Below, piece after piece: positions 61,737-64,000 of a DNA stretch of 64,000 nt. Origin of the DNA: Streptomyces phaeolivaceus. GTDB lineage: Bacteria; Actinomycetota; Actinomycetes; Streptomycetales; Streptomycetaceae. The DNA is taken from assembly GCF_009184865.1 (NCBI RefSeq), contig NZ_CP045096.1, positions 5,456,001 through 5,520,000 on the forward strand, in the 5' to 3' direction. The position numbers and the translations under genes were made by a program. How positions within the stretch are numbered: the stretch's first letter is position 1; each line of letters opens with the position of its first letter. A model generated the notes under the pieces. That model was not told the origin of the DNA, searched no databases, and was given only the letters and a program-made list of their open reading frames with translations.

Positions 61737-62006
61737 TCACGGCCGGTCCTCGCCCCGGTGGACGAGGTGGGCGGTGAGCGCACCGATGAGCAGGGCCCAG
61801 GCCACAGCTGCGGGCCCTGCCTGGGGCCAGCCCAGCAGAATGGTCGCCCCTGCTGTTGTCACTCCGGCGGCTACAGCGCGACGGTCGGTGGCAAACGCCC
61901 ACTGCTCACGGGCGGTTCCTTGCTGCCGGAACTCACCGAGTGCCGTTCTGACCATCAAAGCGGCGAGGAGGATTGCTGGGGCCAGCAGCGAGGCGTCCGC
62001 GGCCAT
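61737..62006 (-). CDS. Small membrane protein
   Basis: An 89-residue protein: MAADASLLAPAILLAALMVR, then AVAAGVTTAGATILLGWPQA and VAWALLIGALTAHLV, three hydrophobic parts. A short frame on the same strand (MIGRHQAHPDRPGGHALRRP) begins at an overlapping GTGA and may be spurious. The group at 60945-62006 looks like a small operon of orphan membrane genes. No known family. Confidence 0.55.
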   Translation of the reverse strand: MAADASLLAPAILLAALMVRTALGEFRQQGTAREQWAFATDRRAVAAGVTTAGATILLGWPQAGPAAVAWALLIGALTAHLVHRGEDRP

Positions 62007-62623
62007 CAGCTGGACGCCCCGTCAGGTCGGCCCGTCATCACGGCACCCACCGGGCCGTCGACCGCTTCTGCCCGCGGAGCGTGAGCGACGGCCTGCCACG
62101 CAGGAGAGGGAACACCCTGGTGAATGGCGAGCGGAATCGTGGGCCTGCGGCCATGGCGGCATACCTCCGGGCAGTGGCGACGGGCACAAGGCCCCTGCAC
62201 GCCGACCAGACTTCCCGGCACACCCCACGTCCCTTGACGTGTACTTTGCACTCTATCTGCTGCCGGCGCTCCCAAACAGCCCTGCACGGAACGGTGTGGG
62301 CCGTGGCCCCGCATACCCGCTCACCCCCGGCCTGGTCCGCCTGGCGATCATGCGCGACGCCCGCCGACGCAGTGGCGATCGCGGCAAAAGCCGCTACCCG
62401 CGGCGACTCCCTCCCGCCCAGACGCTTCTGCGGCCATGACTCCCTCCTCCACGAGGCGAGAGGTACACCGGTTGCGTGTCGGCGGCGCGGCAGCGGACTG
62501 CACAGCGGTCGGCCCGGTACGCGTCTGATGCTCCGCTTGCCGACCCCCGGCCGCGCTCCAGCTGGGTCGATACGGCCGACTCCGGCCGAAGCACGCCATG
62601 GAGCGGCTGTGCCGACGAGTGCG
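62007..62623. other. Intergenic region, nothing recognised
   Basis: About 615 bp between the small membrane gene and the end of the SulP gene. Frames are Arg/Pro-rich shadows with no signal for a gene, and no strong hairpin was found. Confidence 0.4.
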
Positions 62624-64000
62624 TCAATGGCTGGCTGACAGCTCGCCGCTGAGCTTGCCGTGCAGGTGGGCGCTGGGTTCGTTCAGGCCGGTGATCTCGA
62701 CCTGCTTGCCGCGCTGGGCGTACTTGGCCTCGATGGCGTCCAGGGCGGCGACCGAGGAGGCGTCCCAGACGTGGGCCGAGGACAGGTCGATGACGACCCT
62801 CTTCGGGTCTGTGGCGTAGTTGAACTGGCCGACGAGGTCGTTGGAGGAGGCGAAGAACAGCTCGCCGGTGACCCGGTAGACGACCGCGCTGCCGTCCGGG
62901 TCGATGACGGAGGTGACCTCGGCGAGATGCGCGACGCGCTTGGCGAAGACGACCATGGCGGTGACCGAGCCGACCACGACGCCGATGGCGAGGTTGTGGG
63001 TGGCGACCACGCACGCGACGGTGATCACCATGACGGTGATCTCCCCGGCCGGCATCCGGCGAAGCGTCTTCGGGGCGATGGAGTGCCAGTCGAACGTTGC
63101 GAACGACACCATGACCATGACCGCGACCAGGGCGGCCATGGGGATGTCCGAGACGACCGGGCCGAAGACGACGCACAGCACCATCAGGAACGCCCCGGCC
63201 AGGAACGTGGACAGGCGGGTGCGGGCGCCGGACACCTTCACGTTGATCATCGTCTGGCCGATCATCGCGCAGCCGCCCATACCACCGAAGAAGCCGGTGA
63301 CGATGTTGGCGATGCCCTGGCCGATCGACTCGCGCGTCTTGCTGGAGTGGGTGTCGGTGATGTCGTCGACCAGTTTGGCCGTCATCAGCGACTCCATCAG
63401 GCCGACCAGCGCCATCGCGAAGGCGTACGGGGCGATGGTGGTCAGCGTGTCCAGGGTGAAGGGCACGTCGGGCAGGCCAGGGACCGGCAGGGAGGACGGC
63501 AGGGCGCCCTTGTCGCCGACGGTCGGCACCGCGATGGCCGCGCCGACGGTGATCACGGTCAGGATGACGATGGAGACCAGTGGTGCCGGGATGACCGTGG
63601 TGACCTTCGGAAAGAACACCATCAGTGCCAGGCCGGCCGCGATCAGCGGGTAGACCGGCCACGGCACGCTCGTCATCTCCGGGACCTGGGCCATGAAGAT
63701 CAGGATGGCGAGGGAGTTGACGAACCCGACCATCACGCTGCGGGGGATGAACCGCATCAGTTTGGCCACCCCGAGTGCCCCGAGGATCACCTGGAAGACC
63801 CCGGCGAGGATGACCGCGGCGACGAGGTAGCCCAGGCCGTGCTCGCGGTTCAGAGGTGCGATCACGAGGGCGACGGCGCCGGTGGCGGCGGAGATCATGG
63901 CCCGGCGCCCGCCGACGACGGCGATGGTGACGGCCATGGTGAAGGAGGCGAACAGGCCGATGGCCGGGTCGACACCGGCGATGATGGAAAAGGAGATCGC
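62624..64000 (-). CDS. SulP-family anion transporter with STAS domain, 5' end outside window
   Basis: The frame is open to the right edge (upstream residues AISFSIIAGVDPAIGLFASF), so the start is not in view. SulP features: the helix set LGYLVAAVILAGVFQVILGA, LGVAKLMRFIPRSVMVGFVN, GFFGGMGGCAMIGQTMINVK and FGPVVSDIPMAALVAVMVMV, with 10 or more membrane segments. The C-terminal STAS domain includes VYRVTGELFFASSNDLVGQF and VIDLSSAHVWDASSVAALDA. It moves sulfate, bicarbonate or a related anion across the membrane; the ion cannot be fixed here. Confidence 0.92.
   Translation of the reverse strand, partial: AISFSIIAGVDPAIGLFASFTMAVTIAVVGGRRAMISAATGAVALVIAPLNREHGLGYLVAAVILAGVFQVILGALGVAKLMRFIPRSVMVGFVNSLAILIFMAQVPEMTSVPWPVYPLIAAGLALMVFFPKVTTVIPAPLVSIVILTVITVGAAIAVPTVGDKGALPSSLPVPGLPDVPFTLDTLTTIAPYAFAMALVGLMESLMTAKLVDDITDTHSSKTRESIGQGIANIVTGFFGGMGGCAMIGQTMINVKVSGARTRLSTFLAGAFLMVLCVVFGPVVSDIPMAALVAVMVMVSFATFDWHSIAPKTLRRMPAGEITVMVITVACVVATHNLAIGVVVGSVTAMVVFAKRVAHLAEVTSVIDPDGSAVVYRVTGELFFASSNDLVGQFNYATDPKRVVIDLSSAHVWDASSVAALDAIEAKYAQRGKQVEITGLNEPSAHLHGKLSGELSASH

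Overview
The window is very high-GC actinobacterial DNA and almost certainly comes from a Streptomyces chromosome. Codon third positions are nearly all G or C, GTG starts with GGAGG-type ribosome sites are common, and the families present (4-coumarate-CoA-ligase-like enzyme, SpoIIE phosphatases, LamG/Rhs secreted giants, YcnI/CopCD copper proteins, DUF7144, DUF2180) are typical of that genus. It looks like accessory or chromosome-arm sequence: many small orphan membrane and secreted proteins, several broken genes, and a scar at a tRNA-Gly site.

1-14.8 kb: PAS-GAF-SpoIIE phosphatase (cut by the window edge), small membrane and lipoproteins, a two-gene operon of a PobA-like flavin hydroxylase and an O-methyltransferase behind an inverted-repeat operator, a metallopeptidase gene broken by a 16-bp duplication, a membrane/spermidine-synthase fusion, and a two-gene McrB-McrC type IV restriction system whose McrB carries an EVE/PUA-like domain. 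15-19.9 kb: a large secreted alpha/beta hydrolase, then a scar of gene fragments between two tRNA 3'-end remnants. 20-27 kb: a CoA ligase and two paralogous fusions of a winged-helix domain to an alpha/beta hydrolase (one intact, one frameshifted), plus a GIY-YIG protein and a small secreted protein.

27-33 kb: a DM13 protein; then a second, orphan RNA polymerase alpha subunit gene lying between a decayed and an intact copy of a DUF2180 gene and its leader; then a TerC-type membrane protein. 33-46.4 kb: small membrane proteins, a uracil-DNA-glycosylase-like protein, a LamG protein and a 2157-residue Rhs protein with an unusual glycine-rich C-terminal tip, followed by a hairpin and a row of small two-helix membrane proteins (candidate immunity genes).

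46.5-53 kb: a copper-handling cluster (CopC, Cu/Zn-SOD-like lipoprotein, CopC-CopD fusion, YcnI, two related membrane proteins), all on the minus strand. 53-64 kb: stress-type genes (beta-propeller lactonase, F420-type nitroreductase, a second SpoIIE phosphatase, MarR regulator, DUF4142, NfeD plus SPFH pair, SulP transporter cut by the window end).

Two putative regulatory motifs recur: a TTGCATnATGCAA palindrome near rpoA2, the lactonase, the phosphatase/nitroreductase pair and a membrane gene; and an 11-bp-spaced CCTCAGA direct repeat in three intergenic regions. The most notable items are the orphan rpoA, the Rhs tip with its membrane-protein neighbours, the McrBC pair, and these recurrent motifs. 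Several genes carry single-base frameshifts, which may be real decay or assembly errors.
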